NCBI GenBank assembly: GCA_965644295.1
Contig: CBFFRP010000103.1
Coordinates: 1-28,124, forward strand
Direction of reading: 5' to 3'
DNA length: 28,124 nucleotides
Source: Paraphysomonas bandaiensis
Lineage: Eukaryota; Chrysophyceae
Of this stretch, positions 1-9,801 are shown one piece after another. Below the pieces are notes generated by a model. It was given only the letters and a program-made list of their open reading frames with translations. It had not been told where the DNA came from and made no database searches. The position numbers and the translations under genes are program-made. Within the stretch, counting starts at the first letter, position 1. Every line of letters starts with the position of its first letter.

Positions 1-126
1 GTAATAACCATGTCTGCCTAATCTAGGTTTTAATATCTTATCTGTATTATTGTTCTTTACATTTCCTTTATTTGATATACTATAATTATTGTTGTATCCA
101 TCAATCACTTTCCATTCTTCAGCCAT
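1..126 (-). CDS. N-terminus of a NUMOD4-type HNH homing-endonuclease-like ORF (runs off left edge)
   Basis: On the minus strand an ATG at 126-124 opens a frame with no stop through to base 1, giving 42 residues. They contain EEWKVIDGY, YSISNKGNV and KILKPRLGRHGY, which is the NUMOD4 pattern (E-E-W-k-x-I-x-G-Y, then Y-x-I-S-N-x-G-x-V, then K-x-L-k-P-x-l-x-x-x-G-Y). In known families this DNA-binding module precedes an HNH nuclease domain in free-standing or intron-borne homing endonucleases of phages, giant viruses and some bacteria. The HNH part would lie to the left of the window and is not seen, so nuclease activity is inference. The ORF sits in much more AT-rich sequence than the kinesin gene next to it, which suggests organellar or viral origin or an assembly join. 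The motif match is strong; the fragment is short. Confidence 0.72.
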   Translation of the reverse strand, partial: MAEEWKVIDGYNNNYSISNKGNVKNNNTDKILKPRLGRHGYY

Positions 127-389
127 TGTAATATATATATATGTATATAATAATTTCTTTTTAAACCATTTTATATATATTTTCAATCTGTTTATGATTT
201 TCTGCATTGAAGATAGCATTATTACTTGTTTTCGGCTTTGTATAAATTGACATCTATATATAATATAGCATTACATTATTATATTCTATATTTAAATTAG
301 AATTCAAGGTTTTATGAGTTTTTGCTTAAAGCTTCGCCATTATATCACTACAACTACATTCCAGAGCTTTAAGCATTGCCATTAGACAT

Positions 390-574
390 TATTATAAAAA
401 AGTCATATAGATAACAAAGTAGATTTAATAAGTAGTTTTAATGGTAGAATCCCGGGGTTTTATAACCTTTACAAATTTAAATTATTTTTCATTTTAATTT
501 TTCCCTCTCTCTATATCTACTATTAAATCTACTTATTAAATCTACTTTGTTATCTATATTACTTTTTATTATAA
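390..574. repeat. MITE-like inverted repeat with perfect 31-bp arms
   Basis: Bases 405-435 are the exact reverse complement of 529-559 (31 of 31), with a 93-bp spacer. The match continues imperfectly outward (AAAAAAGTCATATAG on the left against CTATATTACTTTTT on the right), giving a foldback of roughly 185 bp. The spacer holds CCCGGG at about 453-458 and a pyrimidine-rich tract. No clear target-site duplication is visible at the outer edges. A small foldback transposon is the simplest reading. Confidence 0.55.
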
Positions 575-684
575 CAATATAAATAATATATAAAGTTATT
601 AATTTTATTTAAGAATATAAATAATATATAAAGTAATTATAACTTATTAATAATAAGTTATAAGTTAAACTTACAAAGAGAAGG

Positions 685-741
685 AATTACAACCGAAGGT
701 TGTAATTGGAAACACTCGAAGAGAAGAGGCCCCTTGAGGGG
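685..741. repeat. Two consecutive GC-rich mini-hairpins
   Basis: Bases 685-694 (AATTACAACC) pair perfectly with 698-707 (GGTTGTAATT) around a GAA loop. A second stem follows: CCCC 730-733 with GGGG 738-741 around TTGA. In otherwise AT-rich DNA, paired hairpins of this kind resemble the GC clusters or double-hairpin elements known from some organellar genomes. That origin is inference. Confidence 0.4.
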
Positions 742-900
742 TTGGGGTAGAAAAAGGCTTGTCCTTGTCCCTTCCCTTCGTTTTTTATATCTAGAATATA
801 GAGTACTGTCATCGCTTTTTGTTTATCAATAAAATTGCTTTTTTCTCTTGAAGAACAGAACATAAATCTACATACTACGTATTATCCTGTACATTCACGG

Positions 901-1297
901 TAAACAATACTAGAACTAGTAGTCAATATAACATGCAATAAGGGAATAAGAGTGTTCACAAGTTATTGAAATTTGCAACGAAGAATGATACTTAAATAGG
1001 TGAGCAATAATACATGTAGTGCAATGATATTGTGGACGTAAATGTATTTTATTGCAATGGTGGCTGGTAATATATTGCTGATGGATACTAGAATCTAGTA
1101 TGATATGCATTTTGCATATATTAAATATTAACCACTTGTAGTAGTACGTCATTGGCGTCATAGTACAAATCCTAAAGAGAACACATTTTTGAAGTAGACA
1201 ATGTAAATTAATATTATATGGGTACATTATTTGGTCGCATAATCTGTATCAATAAGTCCTTGACACATTATGAAGTCTTATTAACACCTTCGTACTA
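901..1297. other. Intergenic, 3' side of the kinesin gene
   Basis: I see no conserved-looking coding sequence here. The ORFs present on both strands are short and of random-looking composition. This is the downstream (3') flank of the minus-strand kinesin gene. Confidence 0.5.
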
Positions 1298-3865
1298 CTA
1301 CCTCCAACCACTAACTTTGGCAGGTTTGTTCTTTCTAATCGGAACTTTTTTTACACCTCCAGCATCAGTAATATCCTGCCGCTTCGTCCGCATTGATTTG
1401 TGAGCCCCTGTATTTGTGAAATTTTGCTCGCACTCGGATGCTGTCGATGAGGAACTGAAATACTGCGACTTCGCCTTTGACATTTGCCTGGAAATCTTTG
1501 TAGGGGACGAAGAAACATTGCTGCTAACACTCAACCCGCTGGTTTGGGACATCAAAGAAGGAGCAGATGATACAACGGTTTGTTGAATAATCTTTGGAGC
1601 AATTGTGATATTCTTTCGGGCTGCCCCAAGTTGAACTTGATTAACCTGACGCAATATTTAGGAAAAAATTATGCTGGTGCTTACAAGACAACCTGACTGG
1701 CAAACTTCAACGAGCAAAATGTCTCATGACTCGAAGCTGAGGTTGGTGATACATTGACAAGCATTAAGGTCTTTCCATCTCCTGATAAGCAGTCCTACAT
1801 AGTTTTGTAAGTCAATTTACTATCAAGATTACAACTAACTGGCACCTGAAGAAGCATCGTTAACTTAGAGTTTCTATACGGGACGTGTGACGACTTGTTT
1901 CCCAGAGCCATAAATACATCACCAAGGCATGACAAGCTTTTGTTAATATTTACAGTTTCTCGAAGTCTGGCGGCATCGGTGAGAGTTCCTGTTCTATCAA
2001 GTCTTTCTGACCCAGCCAAATCAACCAGACGCAGCCCTCCTTGAATTGATGTCCCATCTGAGTGACAGGCACGAATATCCATCATAAATAACACGTGGCT
2101 GCGAGAACTTCTTTCGTTCATTGCTGTTGAAGCTACTGTACGCGAACTATTAGCTTCCCTCAAAATTTCTTGCAACTGACGCATTCCTTCCTCCATTCCT
2201 CCCGTCTCCATCGGTACGGAGGTTAGACCGTTTACAACGACACGTTCATTTACCATTCCGATCTTCAATTTATTTTTCGTTGCAGTTGTATTAAAGGATG
2301 TCGTTGTGTCAGGTTTTTCAAGAAGATCTATCAAAGTTTCATTGTATACTTCAAGCATTGAGTACGTAGCTGTCACATCCCATCCCATCTCACGCATGGA
2401 GGTAATTTGACTGATCATGAGCTCAATCGACCTAGGAATCAGTCCCCGATCATTACCTACAGTACTTCCGGTCATAGTATGTGTCTACAATAAAAGATTT
2501 AGCTGTAATAAAAAGAAATCATAGACTAATATATTCTACCTTGCCACTGCCAGTTTGCCCATAGCTGAACACACAAACACGGTAGCCATCTAATGAAGAC
2601 TGAACAAGATCGGAAATATCTGCGAATACGTCTTCCTGTCGACTATTTTGATTGTACACTTGATCAAACTGGAAGACTTGCCCCGCACCGCGACTACTTT
2701 GCTCTGATAAAGTAACTGTTGTCCCTTCTGCATTGCATATTAGGCTTGGTTGTGGAGCATCTTCACCATCTGAGGGAAGAAAAGGACGACACCGTACAAA
2801 CACTCTCACACTTCCTTTAAGGTCCTGAATTTTGTTGTGTAGCTTACGACGTTTCCTTTCACTTTCCACTAACCGTTCTCGCAGCTCGGATATAGTTTCT
2901 ATATACAGTGCAGCGTTGTCATCATAGTCATTATCAGTGGCATCTGAAAACTTTCTCTTCCCACTGATGTCGCTTCCTCTATTACTCTCCCACTCGCTGT
3001 ATGAGCATTGACTGGACCGAGGGTTGATTGAATTACTCTTTTGCAAAGTTTCAATCTTTTCATTTGCTTGTTCCAGCTCGTGCGTCAGTCGGCTTATAGT
3101 TTCCTCCGCTGTATCACGATACCTTGCGAATGACGCATCCATATTCGCCAGTCGCGCACTGATATCAGCATTATCTTTTAGAGATATCTCTAACTCACTT
3201 TCAACAGCAGCCTTATTTTTTCTTTCCAGTACTAATTCTTGGAGAGTTCTTTCGTGAGCCAACTCTTTCATTTCTGCCTTTTCCTGTTGACGAAGCAACA
3301 CTGTGTTCTTTTCTTTCAATTCAAGCATCTCCCGTTGCAAGGATTTCACCTCTTCTTCAGCTCTACATAATTCACGAGAAGCTGCAGTCATCTGTCCCCA
3401 CAAACTCTGTCCACTATCATGGGAGCTTGTATTTTGTTGCTTAGTGAGCTTCCTCACTTCATTGGCAAGGTTATCTCTCTCTTTTTGCAGACTGTTGTGT
3501 TCATGTTGACTCAGAGCCAAAAGTTTCTCATATCTTTCATTCTGCGTCTCTAATTTCGCCAATGCTTCCTCAATATATAAATTTCTAGCTTTTAATGCCC
3601 TCTCCTTTTCATCTTTCATTTTAAGTTGTAGAGTGATCTCTCGCTTTTCTCTCTCTAACTGCTCTACACGTGAAGGGAGACATCCGTTAGAAGTACTATC
3701 AAAACTAGTACAATTCTTCGTTAAATTTTCTAAGTTTGCAATAGTGTAAGGCTGTTTATTCGATGGTGGTGAATTGCTGGGTCTGTTCTCTTTCTGATTG
3801 TCGTTAACACTCTCTTGAATATGCTGTTCTCCACTTAATGAATACATTGCAGATAAGGACTCCAT
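1298..3865 (-). CDS. Kinesin-14 family C-terminal motor protein, four exons, about 804 aa
   Basis: A minus-end-directed microtubule motor by family. Proposed coding exons on the minus strand are 3865-2540, 2484-1846, 1794-1693 and 1645-1298; introns of 55, 51 and 47 nt are all phase 0. The first two have clear GT-AG ends; the third uses a weak GTTGTC donor but restores the conserved end of the motor ([19 protein letters not shown]). Residues about 65-345 are heptad-rich coiled coil. The neck-motor junction [13 protein letters not shown] starts near 349, the P-loop GQTGSGKTHTM near 436, switch I NERSSRSH near 565, switch [10 protein letters not shown] near 595 and VPYRNSKLT near 643. The neck ahead of the motor defines kinesin-14. 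A KEN tripeptide at 25-27 and a basic KRKRRK-like stretch (ERKRRK) before the neck would suit a cell-cycle-regulated mitotic motor, but this is inference. About 105 residues of Ser/Thr-rich, basic tail follow the motor, longer than in animal KIFC1. Confidence 0.93.
1795..1845 (-). other. Intron 2 of the kinesin gene (51 nt)
   Basis: GTGCCA donor and ATGTAG acceptor. Removal joins SKLTMLLQ to [11 protein letters not shown], the expected continuous alpha-helical end of a kinesin motor. Confidence 0.9.
2485..2539 (-). other. Intron 1 of the kinesin gene (55 nt)
   Basis: A GTAGAA donor follows the GGCAAG codons and a TTGTAG acceptor precedes ACACAT. Removal joins GSGK to THTM, restoring the invariant kinesin P-loop sequence, so these boundaries are well supported. 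Confidence 0.9.
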
Positions 3866-4658
3866 ATGATGAGATATGATCCAAGATTATACTTGGCTTA
3901 ATCGAGGGTATACTAAATGATCTGCATTAACAATGGATTGGCAAGAGTAGTTAGTATTGCAGAGTGTCAATGTTGCTCTATGTATCTGTATGATGTGTGT
4001 ATCAACTGCTCTGTATGGTATGTATATCCACAGAGACATACATCTGCAGTGTATGTGTGTGTGTTATCCATCAACTCCAACGGATACCTGTGTGAATACC
4101 GTGATATACAGACATATACATACGGCTCTGACTTGTGGAGGTACAACTCTGGTATACTGTGGTATAATGTGGTATACATGAAGTAATACGTATTGCTATG
4201 GAGCGTGTCATATGCCATACTCGTATATACAGTAGCAGGCATATATATGATTCTACGTCCATATACATATACTGTATATACTGTACTACGTACGTATGGA
4301 CAGTGTACAATTATACCGTATACCACTGTATCCTCTACACTTGTACATATATTCACATACACATCTAGACATTACATACAGTGTCACCTACCTCTATACA
4401 CATACATACATCTTCCACACACACACAGCATTAACACTCCCATCACATACTAACCTAACCTCATCTTATATGAATTAATCATACATTCTCTATAATGAAA
4501 TCTAGAAATATTCAGGTAATCAACTCCCACTCCTCTCCCATCACACACACCCCTCTAACACATACATTATCATCAGGTTTTATCACATGGAATAAGAAGT
4601 ATACTAGTTAGAAACTTATGCCCATCTAATGGAACATTGACACATCTTCCATTTCCAG
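3866..4658. promoter_or_regulatory. Divergent intergenic region between kinesin and UVRAG-like genes, microsatellite-rich
   Basis: The kinesin start (3865, minus) and the UVRAG-like gene (plus) point away from each other, so their promoters must lie in this shared spacer. Bases about 3930-4460 are a mosaic of TATA/TACA/CACA microsatellite-like sequence with many small palindromes, which keep several frames open on both strands by chance. The missing first coding exon of the UVRAG-like gene may lie near 4480-4640. I cannot assign a specific promoter element. Confidence 0.5.
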
Positions 4659-6288
4659 GAGTTGAGATTGCTGGCAGTAAGAAACACATCTATTCGTATA
4701 GTTATGTTGTATAATTATATATACAGTCATCCGGAACTCTGATGCTGAAATAACAACATCAATAGAGCTATTCAAAGGCAACTGTATTTCACAAACATCT
4801 AATCCATCGTGGACCACACTGAATTTCAAATGCGAAGCGTTTGCTGATCATCCTGATATTAGTGGTATGTATAGTGTGCTGTTGATAAAAGATTATTAAT
4901 ATACCGGTAGAGCTTCATATCAAAATCTATGATTGTCGACAAGAAGGCGAGGGAGAATCACTGACAAATTCCAATGTGCTAATCTATGAGTGTTTCATGG
5001 ATATAAAACGTATGGTTCGACTTGGTCCCACTGATATTACGAGTATACCGGCATTACCGCTAAATGCAATATTCTTCACTGTCGAGGATGGCGGACTAAT
5101 TATTGATGACAAGCTTTATGTCACCCTCCGTAGTAGTGGGTTAATATCTATAGCGAGTAAACAGTCCCGTATCGAAGTGGAAGAAGATGATGAAAATGGT
5201 AGAGATGAGGCAGGAGAGGTAATATTTACCATTGTTTTCTTCGATGTAACAAGATTACAGGAACGGAGGAATGAACTGCAGAAGCGAATTGACTCTTCAA
5301 CTGATGCTCTAAACTCATTACGAAATGAGACAGAGAGTCTTATATCGTCGCAGTCTGAGTTATGCAGGCAGTTGGAACACCGTCTACAGCTGACAGATCT
5401 GGATAAGGTAGATAATGCCAATATTTTTGCTCTGTGTTAATTATCTTATGTATTATTTACAGCTTCGAAGGGAGGTTGAGGAAGCCGAACGTATGGTCGA
5501 GAAGGAGAGGCGGGCCGAAGAGGAGGACATTAAAAGTATGGAAGCTGATACGGAACACCTTCGACAGGCCATTGAAGAGTGTATGGCCTTGCGCGCTAGC
5601 ATAGACAGTATATCTGCCACCACGGAAGAGAAACGAGAAGAGTTAATACGCACCAAGGTAGTACTCAATGTATGGACTATCGATATCTTAGTCGCGTGTT
5701 ATTTAGTTTATTCTCGAAGCTCGACAGCTTAAGCTTTTCTGTGAGTTAGCGAACACCGTTTACCCAATTGAACCTGTACCTTCTTCCACCCCTGCTATAT
5801 CTGAAAACGATTCAGAGAAATCTGGAACTAATGGAACATTGCCTGGAGAGGAATACACCATACGTGGCATAGAACTTCCGATGGTCATTGACACCAGGTA
5901 GTTAATCTTCTGACTGTTATATTTGTTGCACTGATTATGTGCCCATATTCACAGTCTCAAGGACGATGAACAGGTCTCCACCGCATTGGGGTATATCGTT
6001 CATCTATTACTTTTGGCCAGTAAGTATCTCCAGGTACCTTTACGTTACGAGGTAATCTACCAATCATCTCGGTCTATGATTCGCGATACAGTGACTGGGC
6101 GGGGATTAGCGTATCCCCTTTTTAAACGAGGAGTGGAGAGAGACAAATTTGATAGGGCGCTCATGTGGCTTCAAAAGGACGTAGAACAGATCATGGCTCT
6201 GAGGTCTTTTACATATGATCGGAAAAAAAGTATTCTAGGAAATCTAAAGCATTTATTTTCCTGTGAAATGTGCCGTAAATTATCTTAG
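4659..6288 (+). CDS. UVRAG/Vps38-like autophagy and endosomal-trafficking protein, at least six exons, 5' end unresolved
   Basis: By family this is the UVRAG/Vps38 subunit of class III PI3-kinase (Vps34) complex II, with Beclin-1/Vps30, acting in endosome maturation and autophagy. Proposed exons are 4659-4695, 4727-4864, 4911-5407, 5463-5657, 5728-5897 and 5955-6288; they keep one frame for about 456 residues. The start reads LRLLAVRNTSI, like the RLRHLRNI segment of animal UVRAG. A C2-like region follows (IELFKGN, SNPSWTTLNFK, then the IYECFMDIKRM strand). A charged coiled coil runs from about residue 165 to 290. LFCELANTVYPIEPV and the C-terminal block ALGYIVHLLLLASKYLQVPLRY with SSRSMIRD and YPLFKRG are the most diagnostic parts. 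The protein ends soon after this block, without the long tail of the vertebrate protein. The initiator exon upstream of 4659 was not identified. Confidence 0.88.
4696..4726 (+). other. Putative 31-nt intron in the UVRAG-like gene
   Basis: The segment begins GTATAG and ends ATACAG. Reading through it gives a stop soon after, whereas removing it joins LRLLAVRNTSI to LIRNSDAEI in the C2 frame. At 31 nt it is far shorter than the other introns here (46-70 nt), close to the lower limit known for spliceosomal introns. Confidence 0.6.
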
Positions 6289-6542
6289 CGTTGCTGGGTA
6301 TGCCATGTATTATTTGAAAGTACTGTGTCTGTGTGTTCGAATTAGCCAGAGTGCAGTGATTGTATTTTATCATATTTCTCAACAAGTTATGGTATTGGGC
6401 ATTAAATATTAATAATATTGCTGCTACTAGTAGATATATAATTCAACTGTAAGTTGACTGCAAATTTTTCCGATTATTACTCGTGGCATCACGTGAGGTA
6501 TTTCGTACTACGTGACATCGCTTAGTCAGCATTACTTCGCTC
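6289..6542. other. 3' flank of the UVRAG-like gene
   Basis: No coding signal is seen. The stretch begins as probable 3' UTR and becomes AT-rich around 6400-6450. It contains CACGTGAG and ACGTGACA words just before the transposable element at 6543. Confidence 0.4.
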
Positions 6543-6816
6543 TGCCCCATATTGACAGCGTAACTAATTACTGCGTGCGGCCCCCCAGTGGGTGCTGCTG
6601 AGTGTTGCGACCGCGCACTTCTATCTATGTACACATTGCTTAGTTCAGCAGTTCCCCACTCGGGGTCTCACTGCATATTCAGCGCTGAATACCGTGTGAT
6701 AATGATGTAGCTAGTTGGGTTCAGAGGTAGCTAGCAAATAACGTATGGGACTTAAATCAAGTATTAGTTAGGTACCCACCCGGCTCTACCTAAAAGTACG
6801 CGCTCAGAATGGGGCA
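6543..6816. mobile_element. Non-autonomous DNA element (MITE-like), copy 1
   Basis: This element and 11987-12237 are the same sequence over their full lengths. It starts TGCCCCATATTGACAGCG and ends CGCTCAGAATGGGGCA, so the first 8 bases are a perfect terminal inverted repeat of the last 8, and the match continues with mismatches for about 18 bp. There is no coding capacity; a 63-codon ORF across it is a chance frame. Compared with copy 2 it carries about 20 extra bases after TTCAGCGCTG. No target-site duplication is evident, so the superfamily is not assigned. Confidence 0.75.
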
Positions 6817-7408
6817 GCATGAACCGTCGCCTCTGGAATGAAATGACAGAGGTTGTTGACGTAGCTATGATGGCAGCTAATGTAGTTTAGTATCAAATAA
6901 TTGCAATTAATTGTCAATAAATTGAGACAGCAAGTAATAATTGCAATTATAATTGACCAAAACCTGCGTCAACTAATTGTCAATTAATTGGTACGCAGCC
7001 CTGCTGACCTGTAGATCAAACCAGCAACTCGATATACACATGTAATTTAGTTGTCGTGAACATTGCAAGAATAGTCTTACTTTGCAAGAAAAATACAAAA
7101 TTCAAGCACGTAAGTGTTCATCGTGTAAGAGATAGGTAGTACTAGGTAGTACAATGCTTAGTCCACAGAAACATATTGTAGAGATAGTCGGTCTCTCTGT
7201 GTGGAGAGTTATAAAGATCTCTGTTGTAGAAAAATATTGCAAGTATAATACGATATTTCTTAATCACAGTTAGTTTCACAGCCATGCTACTGCCTATTAA
7301 CTGGCTGCTACTTATCACACCCGCCACGAAAAGGCCGTGATTATTGGGCATGTTTCTATTCAAATTTTTGAATAGTACTAAGCGCTAGGATGCCTTCCCG
7401 AACTTCAG
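6817..7408. other. Intergenic with AATTG-rich palindromes
   Basis: No gene is seen. Bases about 6895-6960 hold repeated AATAATTGCAATTA-type palindromic words. Bases 6964-6998 form a near-palindrome whose ends CTGCGT and ACGCAG pair around an AATTG/CAATT-rich core. The rest is featureless up to the 3' end of the next minus-strand gene. Confidence 0.45.
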
Positions 7409-8764
7409 TCATCGTTTGCACTTCGTCGATTGGTTATTGGTTATAATAAAGGTGACAAAGTCATTCCGTCCAGTCTCCAGCTTCGTGCATTTGAGATGTT
7501 CTGCTAGGCTACAAATAGCTATCAGAGAGTTTAGCTTCTTCCTTGCATTACGAAGTGAAAATGACAACAAGAATTCCTTCACTTTAACATCATGCTGCAG
7601 ATAACGCTTCACGTTCTCCCAAGATTTACTCACACCGCAGAAATTGGGATACAGTAGTGTGGTATCGGTAATGGGACCTGAGAAGATATCTTCAGTAACG
7701 CATTTGAATGACGGATACATCATTCTATGCCACTTGGTCACATCGTCATCAATATCCACAAGCTCAATGCATGTGCGATTAATTAGTTGCTCAATGTTCT
7801 TCATTCCCATAGAGGTGTACTTTTCGATAAGTTCGGAGATGAAGAGGAAGAGAAATCCACAATGTCCATCCATCAGGCGTACCTTCGTGTGGCTCTGCGA
7901 GCAGAACATACTCGCCAGTTGTTTGCTACGCAATAGCTGATCTCTTTGCGCCGCGTTGGGCGAATTGTCCACATTTGCCTTAAGAGCTGTCAGCAATAAA
8001 TTAATGTATGGCTTGTATAATTTGAATACATCCATATTAGTCTTGACCCATTGAGGGATCGGTGGAGGATTACCAGCTTGAAGTCGAGGTTGGAGGTTGT
8101 TTGTACGCTTATTCAAGGCTTCGTCCAGCAGTAACTGTGCTAGATACACTCCCATGGCATCGTTTTTTCCAGTGTACATTGCAAGGTAACGCGCAATGAC
8201 TTCTTGCTGGTGGTGGCGAGAGCAGTAGTGAAAACGATTTGCATCAAGCGCTCGCTGGCACTTTGCATGAGCACATTCCCGGTGAACGAGAGAAAATGTG
8301 AGAGGATAGCTCTGGGGTGTGAGGGAATAGAGATGAATCATGATTTGCTCCAACATTTCATTCTTTGTACTTTTCGAGCCGAGGTTGAGGGCAGTATAGA
8401 TCACTTCAACTTCTAAAACACTTAATGCGGCTTTAGTAGAAATGCGATCATTCTGACCTTGATGAAACACGAATTGGAACAGTCCGGCACCAAGAGAAAG
8501 AGTGACCTTTCCTTTCTTGTGTGGGTATTGATTCAACGGACACGTAAGGTACGCTTGATACAAACATGCCTCCAATTTGTTCTTAACGTCCATTACATTT
8601 CCACTGAAGTTGGTTCCACAGAGCTCTTTACCTAAGTCTATGACGGCGGACTTGGTACATTGCTTGAGAGTAGTTGGCTTCTCGTGGATATCACGAATTT
8701 GAAAACGGAGATAATTCGTTGGATGTACGAACACGATACTTTTCAATTGAGGGGATGTTTGCAT
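7409..8764 (-). CDS. Uncharacterised intronless protein, 451 aa, with a Cys/His cluster
   Basis: I do not recognise this family. It is a single uninterrupted frame of 451 codons, far longer than chance frames nearby, with balanced amino-acid composition. The start is the first ATG and has a favourable AACC before it. A compact Cys/His group at H161, C164, C169, C181, H184 and H185 (HRECAHAKCQ, then HYCSRHH) could bind zinc. The rest is helix-prone with Leu/Lys-rich segments (for example LYKPYINLLLTALKA) and a basic C-terminus. No signal peptide or membrane segment is evident. Lack of introns, where other genes here have several, is compatible with a retrogene, a mobile-element gene or a viral gene, as well as a normal single-exon gene. 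Confidence 0.75.
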   Translation of the reverse strand: MQTSPQLKSIVFVHPTNYLRFQIRDIHEKPTTLKQCTKSAVIDLGKELCGTNFSGNVMDVKNKLEACLYQAYLTCPLNQYPHKKGKVTLSLGAGLFQFVFHQGQNDRISTKAALSVLEVEVIYTALNLGSKSTKNEMLEQIMIHLYSLTPQSYPLTFSLVHRECAHAKCQRALDANRFHYCSRHHQQEVIARYLAMYTGKNDAMGVYLAQLLLDEALNKRTNNLQPRLQAGNPPPIPQWVKTNMDVFKLYKPYINLLLTALKANVDNSPNAAQRDQLLRSKQLASMFCSQSHTKVRLMDGHCGFLFLFISELIEKYTSMGMKNIEQLINRTCIELVDIDDDVTKWHRMMYPSFKCVTEDIFSGPITDTTLLYPNFCGVSKSWENVKRYLQHDVKVKEFLLSFSLRNARKKLNSLIAICSLAEHLKCTKLETGRNDFVTFIITNNQSTKCKR

Positions 8765-9690
8765 GGTTTCTTCTGGTAACTGTTGTTGCTTGTTGCTTGT
8801 TGATTGTTACTCTTTGATGTTAATCAAGAATGTTGATATGACAAGAAGGAAAGTTTCTCACAAGAAAGAAAAGTACGCAATGTATATTTTAGAAGTATCT
8901 TCAAGAGACACTAGTACGCCTTTTTTTCATTCTAAACTACTGCAATTCATCATTTTTTGTCACACAGTTATGAAAAATAGTCATTTTAGTACCACTTATC
9001 AACAAAATAAGTGGACTTTTTCACCCCTAGGTTAGAAAAAGTCCATACATAGCTACGTACTGTATATGGGACAGAGAGACCACACAAAAGAAATTTCCTC
9101 AACACAGAACACACACCGTCCTGTACGTACAGGAATATACATACAATACATACACAGTACAGTACATACAATACATACAATACTGTATTACAGGGGTTTT
9201 AGTGCATAAAAGTGCCAGTTTTTGCGTGAAACATATTTTTCACAGGGTGATGCACATATTTGGCTGTGATGTGCATACAGCACCATCTGTATTCTGTGGA
9301 TGTGGTATACATAGGTATACGTGTACGTATATGAGTGTATATCTGTGAGTGACTTCGAAGTGAATGTGATGTGGATATATGCATATATGAGTACATGATT
9401 CAGAGGCTCTGCTGCTGCCTCTACTCACAGACACGAGTGAGGACTATGAACAGTGTGTGGTCATAGTGGTGTGTAGTGGTGTGTGCTCCTCATGAGGAGA
9501 GAGACTCGTATGATCATATGAATAATACCGCAGCAGATACACACATATACATACAGAACACCCACACACATATACATGCATAGACCGCATGGAGCACCCT
9601 GAATAGCCATATAACTGAACCAGAAGCGTTCACCACTAATGTGCTCCTGAGTGTGTTATTTCTATGTATGTTTGAGTGTGTTATGGATGG
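8765..9690. other. Intergenic region with hairpins and CA/TA microsatellites
   Basis: Upstream of the 451-aa gene the sequence is AT-rich. Two back-to-back hairpins lie at 8992-9044. From about 9100 to 9600 it is a mosaic of ACATACAATACATAC-like and GTGTG-like simple sequence, similar in style to 3930-4460. ORFs here are by-products of the simple sequence. No RNA gene is recognised. Confidence 0.45.
8992..9044. repeat. Two overlapping perfect stem-loops
   Basis: CCACTTAT (8992-8999) pairs with ATAAGTGG (9007-9014). GGACTTTTTC (9013-9022) pairs with GAAAAAGTCC (9035-9044). The GG at 9013-9014 belongs to both stems, so the full stems are mutually exclusive by two base pairs. No gene boundary explains them; a terminator-like or transposon-end role is possible but unproven. 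Confidence 0.55.
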
Positions 9691-9699
9691 TTCTGTAGG

Positions 9700-9801
9700 A
9701 GCATAAGCATGTGTATCCGTTAGAAGACTGTAACACTATTGTTAACCGAGCTGGTGGTGACTATCCATATGATGACTTCCTCTATAGGGATAACATATGA
9801 A
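9700..9801 (+). other. Possible orphan exon or coding relic
   Basis: After a TCTGTAG acceptor-like sequence, the frame GAG CAT AAG reads EHKHVYPLEDCNTIVNRA followed by GGDYPYDDFLYRDNI and a stop. The composition is protein-like, but there is no start codon and no partner exon was found upstream. It may be the last exon of a gene, a decayed fragment or chance. Confidence 0.22.

Larger units (their letters stand above)
127..900. other. AT-rich island without recognisable genes
   Basis: This stretch is dominated by TA/AT-rich sequence with no ORF of note on either strand. It holds an inverted repeat (327-335 GCTTAAAGC against 365-373 GCTTTAAGC, each followed closely by GCCATTA), a perfect 31-bp inverted repeat, and GC-rich mini-hairpins near 685-741. 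The composition differs sharply from the kinesin gene that follows. Together with the homing-endonuclease fragment at the left edge it looks like a block of different origin, for example organellar or viral DNA, but the sequence alone does not say which. Confidence 0.5.

Noticed and set aside
3917-4478. Several overlapping ORFs of 60-131 codons on both strands
   Set aside because: They are by-products of TATA/CACA microsatellite sequence that lacks stops in several frames; Tyr/Thr/His/Ile-rich and overlapping.
6443-6634. 63-codon minus-strand ORF
   Set aside because: It crosses the left end of the MITE copy and has no conserved character.
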